In this document: piece by piece, positions 14,710 to 24,856 of the stretch | Position numbering within the stretch: position 1 is the first letter of the stretch | Layout of the letters: each line of letters starts with the position of its first letter | Assembly (NCBI RefSeq): GCF_029868855.1 | Contig: NZ_JARWOV010000238.1 | Coordinates: 1-39,917 of the forward strand | Length of the DNA: 39,917 nt | Origin: Nocardia carnea | GTDB lineage: Bacteria; Actinomycetota; Actinomycetes; Mycobacteriales; Mycobacteriaceae | Direction of reading: 5' to 3' | Notes under the pieces: model-generated | The model's input: the letters and a program-made list of their open reading frames with translations, nothing else | Databases searched by the model: none | What the model was told of the DNA's origin: nothing | Program-made: the position numbers and the translations under genes

Positions 14710-16290
14710 TTACTCGACCCGGAAGCTCCGGGTATGCCATCCGGTGGCGCCGTCGGGTACCGGATCGGCCCGCTGTTCGGTCTGCACCCGCCCTTCGCTG
14801 TCGGTGGCACGTACCCGCACGGTGTGCTCGCCGGGTACCGCGTCCCAGCGCCAGGTCCACTGCCGCCAAGTATCCGAGGAGTATTCCGGCGCGAGTTGGG
14901 CGGGTTGCCACGGACCGTCGTCGACCTGGACTTCCACGGCGGCGATACCGCGGTGCTGTGCCCAGGCCACACCCGCGACAACGGCCGGTCCAGGAGCGAT
15001 CCTCGCGAACGGGGCGGGTACGTCGATTTGCGAGGCGGTCTTGATCGGGCCGCGCGCCGACCAGCCGCGCCGGGTCCAATACGCCTCGGCTCTGTCGAAT
15101 CTGGTGAGTTCGAGGTCGACAACCCATTTGGTCGCGCTCACGTAGCCGTAGAGCCCGGGGACCACCATCCGCGCCGGATAACCGTGCTCGACCGGCAGCG
15201 GGGCGCCGTTCATTCCGACAGCCAGCAGCGCGTCGCGACCGTCGGTCAAAGCAGCCACCGGCGTCCCCGCGGTGAATCCGTCCGCGCTGGTGGACAGCAC
15301 CATATCCGCATCTGGACGAACCCCGGCCTCGGCGAGCAGGTCTGCCAGCGGGTATCCGATCCAGCGAGCGTTGCCGGCCAGGTCGCCGCCAACCTCGTTG
15401 GAGACGCAGGTCAAGGTGATCATCTTCTCCACGGCGGGGCGCCGGCGCAGCTCCTCCATGGTCAGTTCGATCTCGCGATCCACCATTCCGTGGATGCGTA
15501 GCCGCCAGTCCTGGCTGGTCACCGCCGGAATCCGCAGGGCGGTGTCGATTCGGTAGAACATGTCGTTGGGCGTGACGAATTCGGTGAGCCCGCGGACGGG
15601 CGGATCGGTGCCCGGTGGCGGTGGTGCTGCCGCAGTCACCGGGCGCGGCAACACGAAACGTTCCAGATCGGCGGTCACGGCCCGCATCCGCTCACCGACC
15701 CAGCGTCCGGCGGCCGCGCTCCCGGCCGCCACCGCGGCAGCGCCGGCCACCAGCACCAGGAACCGGCGCCGGGACGGATCGTCGACCGCCCCCTCGTCCG
15801 CGCCCTTCGAGCGCGGCGCGGCTGCTATCAGGAAACGCAGGGTGGCAACACCCGCCGCGATACCGAGCAGAATCGGAATCGCGAACACCGGAGCCGCGGT
15901 GGGCCGCACCGATACGGCCAGACAGACGATGAGGCCGAGCGCGATCAGCAGCGCGCTACCGAAGGGCCGCCGCCGCTCGAGCAGGCCCACCACGACGGCG
16001 AGCACCGCCGTCACCACACCCATCGATCCGAACAGCACGGCTTTGTCGGCGGTACCGAATTGCTCGATGGCGAACTCGCGCAACGCCTTCGGTGTGTAGT
16101 CGACCACGGTGGCGCCGGTCGCGACGAACGGTGAGGCGTCCGGATCGATCAGACCGGCGAACAGTTCCGCGACACCGAGCACCATCCCGGCGGCCACAAG
16201 ACCGCACAGGCCGGCCGCCAGGGGTGTGGGTTCACGCGTCGGCTCCCGGAATCGTTGCGCGATTCCGGGCGGATCCGGTATGTCCTGCAT
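14710..16290 (-). CDS. Membrane-anchored molybdopterin-dependent oxidoreductase (sulfite-oxidase fold)
   Basis: A 526-residue protein with four predicted helices (about 25-47, 84-104, 112-130, 136-157), then SRRRF (173-177) and a fifth hydrophobic stretch to about 196, then a sulfite-oxidase-type catalytic domain and a C-terminal Ig-like dimerisation domain (from about 420). Cys295 in TLTCVSNEVGG is the expected molybdenum ligand. The twin-arginine-like motif before helix five would send the cofactor-loaded domain outside by Tat while the first four helices use Sec. I recall this dual route being shown for actinobacterial Rieske proteins and for a five-helix molybdopterin protein of Streptomyces. 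The substrate is unknown. I chose ATG 16290 because GAGGG lies five bases before it; a GTG two codons upstream is possible. Confidence 0.9.
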   Translation of the reverse strand: MQDIPDPPGIAQRFREPTREPTPLAAGLCGLVAAGMVLGVAELFAGLIDPDASPFVATGATVVDYTPKALREFAIEQFGTADKAVLFGSMGVVTAVLAVVVGLLERRRPFGSALLIALGLIVCLAVSVRPTAAPVFAIPILLGIAAGVATLRFLIAAAPRSKGADEGAVDDPSRRRFLVLVAGAAAVAAGSAAAGRWVGERMRAVTADLERFVLPRPVTAAAPPPPGTDPPVRGLTEFVTPNDMFYRIDTALRIPAVTSQDWRLRIHGMVDREIELTMEELRRRPAVEKMITLTCVSNEVGGDLAGNARWIGYPLADLLAEAGVRPDADMVLSTSADGFTAGTPVAALTDGRDALLAVGMNGAPLPVEHGYPARMVVPGLYGYVSATKWVVDLELTRFDRAEAYWTRRGWSARGPIKTASQIDVPAPFARIAPGPAVVAGVAWAQHRGIAAVEVQVDDGPWQPAQLAPEYSSDTWRQWTWRWDAVPGEHTVRVRATDSEGRVQTEQRADPVPDGATGWHTRSFRVE

Positions 16291-16522
16291 CAGCACCCTC
16301 GTTCCGCCATCGGGCCGTGGGCCCGCCTGCCCCGGTGTTCGTCGAACTACCTAGGTGCGGATGGTGTCATTGCGAGCACGGTTCGGGAAGGTCCGCGGGC
16401 AGGGCGTCACCGAACCGTCAGGAATTCGTGGTCGGCTATGACCACGCCGTCACAGGCCGGACACAGGCAAGCGCCGAGGGGGTGGACCGGCCGGGCGGAG
16501 GGGAACACTCGGTGAAACGCTA

Positions 16523-16560
16523 GCGGGCCGCGGTAGCCGATGAGGGCTATCGCGGCCCGC
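16523..16560. terminator. Strong hairpin terminator downstream of lon
   Basis: A 16-pair stem with one G-U pair (GCGGGCCGCGGTAGCC and GGCTATCGCGGCCCGC) closes a six-base loop. It starts 16 bases beyond the lon stop on the minus strand. No T tract follows. Confidence 0.8.
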
Positions 16561-16575
16561 GGAACCGAAGGCAGG

Positions 16576-18957
<2,382 letters not shown>

Positions 18958-18974
18958 GAACACAACCTCCAATA

Positions 18975-18995
18975 GTTGAGCTATCCCGACTCAAC
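18975..18995. promoter_or_regulatory. HAIR-like HspR operator upstream of lon
   Basis: GTTGAG and CTCAAC are perfect complements nine bases apart. The HspR consensus is CTTGAGT-N7-ACTCAAG, so the TTGAG-N9-CTCAA core and its spacing match exactly. It lies 18 bases before the lon start codon, where a bound repressor would block initiation. HspR control of lon is known in Streptomyces. Confidence 0.75.
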
Positions 18996-19011
18996 TTCTC
19001 GAGGTTCGTCA

Positions 19012-19065
19012 TTGTTCCAACCCGGTCCCCGTGTTCACCCAGGGCGAACCAACGTCTTGGAACAA
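19012..19065. promoter_or_regulatory. ClgR-like box nested in a 9-base inverted repeat, lon promoter region
   Basis: TTGTTCCAA (19012-19020) and TTGGAACAA (19057-19065) are perfect complements with 36 bases between them. Inside, 19032-19049 contains GTTCAC-CCAGG-GCGAAC, which fits the ClgR consensus I recall (CGC-five bases-GCG with AT-rich flanks) except for one base. ClgR activates lon and clp genes in actinobacteria. Confidence 0.5.
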
Positions 19066-19108
19066 GCACCGGACTCGATCGACCCCGAGCGATGCGGCCA
19101 CCCGGTGA

Positions 19109-20818
19109 TCAGTGTCCGGCGAACGCCTCCGCGAGCCACCAGGCGCCGCCGTCGCTGGTGATCTTCGCGTCGATCACCAGCGGTCGTTGCTGCTCGCCGG
19201 TTCGGTAGCGCTCGACCCACTCGCGGACGGGCATCAGATCACGGGCCGAGCGAACAGTCACCCCGATGGCGCCGAATCCTTCGGCGATGGCGGCGATATC
19301 GGTTTCCGGAAAAGTCACAGTGGTGTGATCGGCGTCACCGAAATGATGGACCTCGGCGCCGTAGGCGGAGTCGTTGTAAACGATTGCCACCAGCGGAGTT
19401 CCGGTGCGAACCGCCGTCTCCAGTTCGGCGATCGACATCAGGAACCCGCCGTCACCGGCACCCAGAACCGGAAGCCGGTGGGGTTGCGCGAAGCCCGCGC
19501 CGATCGCGGTGTGCAGCCCGAGGCCGATCGATTGGAAGGCCTGGGTGAAACAGAATCCGAACTCGTCGGGCACCGAGAGGTGGGTCGCCGGATAACCCAT
19601 GAAGTTCCCCGAGTCGATCGCAACGATCCGCTGCGACGGGAGAATCTCGTCGAGCGCGATCGTCAGCACGCGGGGGTCGATCCGGTCAGCGGTGGAACTG
19701 TCTTCCACTGGGACATCCTGCCAGCGGGCCGATTTCGCAATTCGCTCCGCGACATCACCGGTGCGGTAGCCGTTCCGTCCGGGCGAACCGGATGAACGCA
19801 ATGCGGCAAGAACATCCCGGGCGGTCGCGGCGCAATCCCCGAGCACCCCGAAATCGACCGGACGGTAGGCGCCGATGGCATCGATATCGTCGTCGACCTG
19901 AACGACCCGAGTGCCCGCGCCGATCAGACGACCGTGCCGCATGGTCCAGTTGTTCAGCGCGCACCCCCAGCCGACGATCAGGTCCGCCCCGGCGATGAGC
20001 TCGGCCGTGGCCGGCGACGAGAAGCCGCCGGATATCCCCAGGGCGAACTCTTCATTTGTGAACAAGCCGTTCGCGACCGCCGACGTGGCGAGCAGCGCAC
20101 CGCAGGCCCTCGCCAGTTCGGCCACGGCGGGCCCGGCGGATCGGGCGCCCCGCCCGGCGACGAATACCGGTTTCCGCGCCGCCCGGAGGGTTTCGGCCAG
20201 CCGCGCCACCGAGTCACCGTCCGGCCGGACGCCCGCGGGTGCCACCACCGACTCGACCGGCCCGGCCACCGAACACGCCGCGGCGGCGATATCGATCGCC
20301 ACATTCAGCACCACGGTGCGCCGCTGCGCGACGGCGGTGCGGAATGCCCGCGTCACATCGGCGACCGCGGTCGCGGCCGAGTACACCCGGTCGCTCACCG
20401 CGCCCACGCTCCGAACCAGCGTGCCCTGATCGATCCGAAAATTGGACCGCAGCGCCGCGGCCGGGCTGTCGGCGGTCAGCACGAGCATCGGAGTGCGGCT
20501 CTTGGCGGCCTCGCCGATACCGGTCATCGCATTGGTCAATCCGCACCCCTGGTGCAGTGAGACCACGCCGACCCGGCCCGACATCCGCGTGTACGCGTCG
20601 GCCATGGTCGCGGCGCCGCCCTCGTGCCGGGTCGCGGTGAACGGCACCCCGCCCCGGCGCAGCGCCTCGGTGAGCACGAAATTCCCGCTGCCGACGACAC
20701 CGAAGACATGCCCGGCGCCCAGGTCGGCCAGCGCGCGGCCCACCACATCGGCGACCGTGGGACCGTAGACCTGCGGATCCTCCGCGCCGGCCGAAGCGGC
20801 ACGCTGCGCGGACGTCAT
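19109..20818 (-). CDS. Thiamine-diphosphate-dependent enzyme (acetolactate synthase/decarboxylase family)
   Basis: A 569-residue three-domain ThDP enzyme. The activating glutamate is Glu66 in RHEGGAATMADAY, and the cofactor motif runs from GDG (455-457) to Asn482. It should decarboxylate or ligate a 2-oxo acid; acetolactate synthase itself is unlikely because no small subunit is adjacent and the partner is a cyclase-family hydrolase. Its ATG overlaps the stop of that gene (ATGA), so the two proteins are probably made together. If the hydrolase opens a ring to give a 2-oxo acid, this enzyme could decarboxylate it, as proposed in isatin breakdown, but the substrate is inference. The ribosome-binding site lies inside the upstream gene. 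Confidence 0.85.
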   Translation of the reverse strand: MTSAQRAASAGAEDPQVYGPTVADVVGRALADLGAGHVFGVVGSGNFVLTEALRRGGVPFTATRHEGGAATMADAYTRMSGRVGVVSLHQGCGLTNAMTGIGEAAKSRTPMLVLTADSPAAALRSNFRIDQGTLVRSVGAVSDRVYSAATAVADVTRAFRTAVAQRRTVVLNVAIDIAAAACSVAGPVESVVAPAGVRPDGDSVARLAETLRAARKPVFVAGRGARSAGPAVAELARACGALLATSAVANGLFTNEEFALGISGGFSSPATAELIAGADLIVGWGCALNNWTMRHGRLIGAGTRVVQVDDDIDAIGAYRPVDFGVLGDCAATARDVLAALRSSGSPGRNGYRTGDVAERIAKSARWQDVPVEDSSTADRIDPRVLTIALDEILPSQRIVAIDSGNFMGYPATHLSVPDEFGFCFTQAFQSIGLGLHTAIGAGFAQPHRLPVLGAGDGGFLMSIAELETAVRTGTPLVAIVYNDSAYGAEVHHFGDADHTTVTFPETDIAAIAEGFGAIGVTVRSARDLMPVREWVERYRTGEQQRPLVIDAKITSDGGAWWLAEAFAGH

Positions 20819-21624
20819 CCCAGCGCACCGTCCGGGTCGACGACGGCGAGCACCCGCGCCGGGCTACCGGTGCCGCCGACGATCGGCAAGGGGGTCACCA
20901 CCAGCATCGCGCCCACCGCCGGCAGCCGACCCAGATTGCGCAGCGAGGTGAGTCCGTACTTGTCGTTGCCGAGGAAGTAGTGGTGCACCGGGAAGGCCGG
21001 GTCGAACCCACCGGCGAGCCCCGCGTCCACCCCGACGGTCTCCACCCCCAGCCCGGTGATCTCACGTTCGGTCGCCAGCCAGCGAGCGCACTCGACCGCC
21101 ACGCCGGGCGTATGTGATCCGGTGTCGTCGGCGTTGAGGAATGCCGCCTCGGAATGGCCCCGGGATTCCCAGCCGGTGCGCAGCAACAGCCAGGTACCCG
21201 CGGTCAGCGGGCCGTGGACGCGCTCCCAGGCCTCGACATCGGCGACGGTGAGCAGATAGTCCGGATCCGCGGCGACCCGCTCGGTCAGGTCGAGAACCGC
21301 CGCACGCCCGATCAGCCGCCGCACCGGAATCTGCGATACATCGTCACCGTCGCGGCCGGTGACCCAGTGCACCGGTGCGTCGAGATGAGTGCCCACATGT
21401 TCCCCGGTGTGGATGTTGTTGTGCCGCCAGAACGGGCCGGGTTCGTCGTAGGCGCTGACCTCCTCCAGGCTGAAATCGATCAGGTTGGCGAAGGGTGCGG
21501 GCAGGCGCAGCGCCGGGGTCGAACTGCTCAGCGCGGTGGTCAGGTCGACTACTTCCAATTTTCCCGTGGTGACGGCGTCGAGGAAGGTCGACAGCGCGAT
21601 GGCGGCGGCCTGAGGATCGGTCAT
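20815..21624 (-). CDS. Cyclase-family metal hydrolase (kynurenine formamidase/isatin hydrolase superfamily)
   Basis: A 269-residue protein with the superfamily signature H-x-GTH-x-D-x-P-x-H at 76-86 (HVGTHLDAPVHW), which binds Mn or Zn. Members hydrolyse cyclic or linear amides such as formylkynurenine and isatin. Additional conserved parts are WLLLRTGW (about 145-152) and VGVDAGLAGGFDPAFPVHHYF (about 198-218). The ATG has AAGG seven bases upstream. It overlaps the downstream ThDP enzyme by four bases and is divergent from the DUF445 gene, with a 20-base palindrome in the shared region. Substrate unknown. Confidence 0.88.
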   Translation of the reverse strand: MTDPQAAAIALSTFLDAVTTGKLEVVDLTTALSSSTPALRLPAPFANLIDFSLEEVSAYDEPGPFWRHNNIHTGEHVGTHLDAPVHWVTGRDGDDVSQIPVRRLIGRAAVLDLTERVAADPDYLLTVADVEAWERVHGPLTAGTWLLLRTGWESRGHSEAAFLNADDTGSHTPGVAVECARWLATEREITGLGVETVGVDAGLAGGFDPAFPVHHYFLGNDKYGLTSLRNLGRLPAVGAMLVVTPLPIVGGTGSPARVLAVVDPDGALG

Positions 21625-21689
21625 ATGGGGACCTTATTCCCGTTCCGACGCGACGGGGGCGGGATGTCCACCACGGTCCGTACGCCCGG

Positions 21690-21709
21690 CGCCCGGTGAT
21701 CACCGGGCG
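21690..21709. promoter_or_regulatory. 20-base perfect palindrome in a divergent promoter region
   Basis: CGCCCGGTGA is followed directly by its reverse complement TCACCGGGCG. The half-site GCCCGGTGA occurs again in direct orientation at 21739-21747, overlapping the likely DUF445 promoter. This arrangement suggests a dimeric regulator of the cyclase/ThDP operon, the DUF445 gene or both. No regulator gene is adjacent. Confidence 0.5.
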
Positions 21710-21723
21710 GGCAGGGCCCCTGA

Positions 21724-21751
21724 TTGACACTCGGGACGGCCCGGTGACAAT
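21724..21751 (+). promoter_or_regulatory. Candidate sigma-A-type promoter of the DUF445 gene
   Basis: TTGACA (21724-21729) is a perfect -35 hexamer and GACAAT (21746-21751), 16 bases later, matches four of six -10 positions. The start codon is at 21793. Confidence 0.45.
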
Positions 21752-21792
21752 GTGATCATCGAATCCACAATCCGGCCCAAGGGGAGCGCGCG

Positions 21793-23148
21793 ATGATCAC
21801 ACTCTCGTCCGGAGTGTTGATCGATTGGGAGGAACTCACCGGGCAGACCAAATTCGTGGTCGACCTGATCAGTTTTCCGATATTCAGCGCGGCGGCCGGC
21901 TGGTTCACCAACTGGACCGGTGTGGTGATGCTCTTCTGGCCGCTGCTGTTCCGTGGCGTCCGGATTCCGGGGCTCGCGGTGCTCTACCCTTATCTCCCGC
22001 GCCGGGTGCAGGTGCTGCCCACATTTTCCGAGGACGGTTCCCGGCTCGGCTTCCAGGGTTTCATTCCGGCCCGGGCCGAGAAAATGGCCAGTATCTGCGT
22101 CGACAAAGCGTTGATGCGAATCGGCAGTCCCCGAGATTTCATTCACGAACTCGATCTCGACGGTATCGCCGACTATGTCGCCGCCCTCGCCGGAAAACAG
22201 GTCGAATCCATAGTCGACGAGGTGATGAACCGGGAGAACCCGGATCTGTGGAAGAGTCTCCCGCGACCGATGCGCCAGCTCATCTACCAGCGGGTCGAGC
22301 GGGAGATGCCGGAACTCTGCGAGAAGGCGTTCACCTCGCTCGGCGACAATGTCGATCAACTGATCGATATCAAGGGTTTCGTCATCCGCTATCTGCAGGA
22401 CAACCCGCATATCCTCAAGGACCTCACCACCACCATCGCGGCTCCGGAGCTGAAATTCATGGTCCGGATCGGTTTGCTCGGTGCACCGTTCGGCTTGCTG
22501 CTGGCGTTGTATCTGCATATTCACCAGGACATCCCGGTCTGGGGCTGGGTCCCCGCCTGGGTGATCGTCCTGCTGGTGACGGCACTCATCGGCGTGATGG
22601 TGAATATCATCGCCATCCGGGTGGTGTTCACGCCGGGTGATCCGCAACCGCGCTACAAATATCTGTGGAAACAGGCGCTGCTGGCCAAACGGCAGCCGCA
22701 GGCCGCTGTCGATCTGGCCCATATTCTCGCCTATCAGGTGCTGACCCTGCCGAATCTGTCCAACGAACTGTTGAACGGACCGAACGGCGACAAGACCCGC
22801 CTGCTGCTCGAACAACTCATCTCCGACGAGATCCACCGGCAACTGGGCCGGACGACCTCGGTGGTGCGTGCCGCGTTCGGCCGCCGGCAATTCGACAATC
22901 TGAAGGTGGGCGCGGCCGGTGCGGCCGTGGGGCTGGCTCCGGCGCTGGTCGGGGATGCCGATTTCATCCGGGAGCAGGCCGAGAAGATCGATGAGTTCGC
23001 CGCCCGCAAACTCCAGCAGCTGACGCCCGGCGAGTTCATGGAAATGTTCTATGCGTCGGTCGAACAGGATGCCTGGCTGTTGTATCTGCACGGTGCGGTG
23101 CTCGGACTGTTCGTAGGCGCCACCCACCTGCTGATCTTCGGCTGGTAG
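21793..23148 (+). CDS. DUF445 family membrane protein
   Basis: A 451-residue protein with a hydrophobic N-terminal region (about 22-60, including PIFSAAAGWFTNWTGVVMLF), two closely spaced central helices (about 230-275) and a hydrophobic C-terminus (GAVLGLFVGATHLLIFGW). The long soluble segments are helical. The N-terminal G-x-x-TNW-x-x-V-x-M-L-F-x-P motif is characteristic of DUF445 proteins. Function is unknown. AAGGGGAG lies seven bases before the ATG. It is separated from the next gene by the 24-base operator described below and is probably transcribed on its own. Confidence 0.85.
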   Translation: MITLSSGVLIDWEELTGQTKFVVDLISFPIFSAAAGWFTNWTGVVMLFWPLLFRGVRIPGLAVLYPYLPRRVQVLPTFSEDGSRLGFQGFIPARAEKMASICVDKALMRIGSPRDFIHELDLDGIADYVAALAGKQVESIVDEVMNRENPDLWKSLPRPMRQLIYQRVEREMPELCEKAFTSLGDNVDQLIDIKGFVIRYLQDNPHILKDLTTTIAAPELKFMVRIGLLGAPFGLLLALYLHIHQDIPVWGWVPAWVIVLLVTALIGVMVNIIAIRVVFTPGDPQPRYKYLWKQALLAKRQPQAAVDLAHILAYQVLTLPNLSNELLNGPNGDKTRLLLEQLISDEIHRQLGRTTSVVRAAFGRRQFDNLKVGAAGAAVGLAPALVGDADFIREQAEKIDEFAARKLQQLTPGEFMEMFYASVEQDAWLLYLHGAVLGLFVGATHLLIFGW

Positions 23149-23160
23149 CCCCTATCAGAA

Positions 23161-23184
23161 AATACAAGCACGCTTGCTTGTATT
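23161..23184. promoter_or_regulatory. TetR-type operator overlapping the promoter of the TIGR03084 gene
   Basis: AATACAAGCA and TGCTTGTATT are perfect complements separated by four bases. The AT-rich 24-base palindrome starts 12 bases after the DUF445 stop and ends 28 bases before the next start codon. Size and symmetry match TetR-family operators. The stem is too AT-rich to be a good terminator. No TetR gene is in this window. Confidence 0.7.
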
Positions 23185-23212
23185 CGGCCCGCGGCGCTGG
23201 AATGCTGGGCAC

Positions 23213-24016
23213 ATGGCCGACCTGAACACCCTGCTCGACGACCTGGCCGCCGAGAGCGCCGAACTAGAAGCACTGGTCGCACCGCTGGCACCCGCAGAAT
23301 GGGCCCGGCCCACCCCCGCCGCCGGCTGGACCATCGCCCATCAGATCGGCCATCTCGCCTGGACCGACGAGGTCGCAGGCCTGTCCGCCACCGACGCGCG
23401 AACCGGTGACACCAACTTCACCGAACTGCTGACCGAGGCCGCCGCCCGCATAGGCACCTTCGTCGACGACGCCGCGGCCGAAGCCGCCGAGATGCCCGTA
23501 CCGGACCTGCTGCAACGCTGGCGAGACGGCCGCGCGACCCTGGCCACGGCGTTACGTGCGGTACCCGGCGACACCAAAGTCGCCTGGTTCGGACCGCCCA
23601 TGCGCCCGGGGTCGATGGCCACCGCCCGGCTCATGGAAACCTGGGCCCACGGTCAAGACATCGCCGATGCCCTCGGCGTCCGGCGTGAGCCGACCGATCG
23701 GTTACGCGCCGTGGCGCATATCGGGGTGCGCACCCGGAATTTCGCCTATGCCGTCCGGGAACTGCCGGCGCCGGCGGCGGAGTTCCGGGTCGAACTCACC
23801 GCACCGTCGGGCGCGCTGTGGTCCTGGGGCCCGCCGGACGCGCAGCAGCGGGTCAGCGGACCGGCGCTCGATTTCTGCCTGCTGGTGACGCAACGGCGCC
23901 ATCCGGACGATCTGGCGCTGCAGGCGACCGGCAGTGACGCCGCCCAGTGGCTGACCATCGCCCAGGCCTTCGCGGGGCCACCCGGGGAAGGCCGGAAGCC
24001 CGGCATGCTCGTTTGA
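23213..24016 (+). CDS. TIGR03084 family metal-binding protein (DinB/MDMPI-like fold)
   Basis: A 267-residue protein. The N-terminal half is a four-helix bundle of the DinB/mycothiol-dependent maleylpyruvate isomerase type: WARPTPAAGWTIAHQIGHLAWTDE (about 32-55) contains the first metal-binding histidines, and MATARLMETWAHGQDIADALG (about 136-156) the last one. The C-terminal half (about 165-260) is the family-specific domain. These proteins may use mycothiol or another thiol cofactor; no reaction is established for this group. The internal ATG was chosen over an upstream ATG that falls within the operator. A TetR-type operator overlaps the promoter, so expression is probably induced by a small molecule. 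Confidence 0.82.
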   Translation: MADLNTLLDDLAAESAELEALVAPLAPAEWARPTPAAGWTIAHQIGHLAWTDEVAGLSATDARTGDTNFTELLTEAAARIGTFVDDAAAEAAEMPVPDLLQRWRDGRATLATALRAVPGDTKVAWFGPPMRPGSMATARLMETWAHGQDIADALGVRREPTDRLRAVAHIGVRTRNFAYAVRELPAPAAEFRVELTAPSGALWSWGPPDAQQRVSGPALDFCLLVTQRRHPDDLALQATGSDAAQWLTIAQAFAGPPGEGRKPGMLV

Positions 24017-24373
24017 CGGGGCCGGCGAGCGCCGGACCAGGTTCCCGCGCAGCCGGACATCGTTGGCCGGGGTGCCTGCGCGCGGCAGTCGAGTACGGCG
24101 CTCGCCGGCTGCTGTTATGTACCCCTGACACCGCCCGCGAAAACCTGCGGCGCGCTCGGTCTCCGGGTCCGCGGACCGGCCGTCCACTGTGATGCTCGTC
24201 TCCACCCACCGGACCCCGGTGACAGCAGGTTCGATGCCTACCTGCTCTGATACGATCTCGGCACGATTCGGCCGTACATCACATATGCGTCGCGCGGCTA
24301 TCGATTCACGGACTGCCAGAAATAAAGCGGAAGGCTATAGTATTTTTGTCGGGCAGCCGTGGAGGGAGGGCCC
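24017..24373. other. Intergenic region with a structured segment and a promoter
   Basis: GCCGGCGAGCGCC (24021-24033) and its exact complement (24097-24109) enclose an inner hairpin (24046-24082), starting five bases after the TIGR03084 stop. This may be a terminator or a structured RNA. The right part holds the promoter listed separately. No protein gene is supported here. Confidence 0.4.
24313..24341 (+). promoter_or_regulatory. Candidate promoter of the SRPBCC/RNase HI genes
   Basis: TATAGT (24336-24341) is a good -10 hexamer, and CTGCCA (24313-24318), 17 bases before it, matches four of six -35 positions. The start codon of the SRPBCC gene is at 24374. Confidence 0.4.
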
Positions 24374-24847
24374 GTGGGCTTCATCAAGTACGCAAGCGAT
24401 GTGACGGCGCCGATCACCGTGGCTTTCGCTTATACAGACAATCCCCGGTCCATGACGGAGTGGCTGGCAGGTGCCGAACACGTTTCGTCCCGTGGCGAAA
24501 TCGATCGCGGACTCGGCGCCCAGTACGGCATCCGGTTCCGGTTCGGGCTGTGGCATCCGGTGCTGAACTGCGAGATCACCGAGCACCGCCAGGACGCGGT
24601 GATCGGCTATACGCTGGCCGGCGGACCGCTCACCGCCTGTCTGACACTACGTTTCGATCCGCTCGGTCGCGGGAGATCCGTGCTCACCTCGGAACTCGAC
24701 TACACCGGTTCACGGGGTTTCGCCGCCCCCTTACGCGACCGGCCGCGCAAGGCGCTGCTGCGCACCGCACTGCGTCGCAGCGAATCGCGATTGCGCGCGG
24801 CAATCGAAGAACTGCACGGTACAGATCTTGTCGGCCGACTTGCGTAG
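24374..24847 (+). CDS. SRPBCC (START/polyketide-cyclase fold) protein
   Basis: A 157-residue protein with the SRPBCC beginning (VGFIKYASDVTAPITVAFAY, a first strand then the helix containing DNPRSMTEWLAGAE), central strands (GAQYGIRFRFGLWHPVLNCEI, VIGYTLAGGP) and a long C-terminal helix rich in Arg and Ala (about 128-150). Such proteins bind hydrophobic ligands or lipids in a central cavity. No catalytic role can be given. The GTG was chosen because GGAGGGAGGG ends four bases before it. The RNase HI gene begins nine bases after its stop. Confidence 0.75.
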   Translation: MGFIKYASDVTAPITVAFAYTDNPRSMTEWLAGAEHVSSRGEIDRGLGAQYGIRFRFGLWHPVLNCEITEHRQDAVIGYTLAGGPLTACLTLRFDPLGRGRSVLTSELDYTGSRGFAAPLRDRPRKALLRTALRRSESRLRAAIEELHGTDLVGRLA

Positions 24848-24856
24848 GGTACTGCC

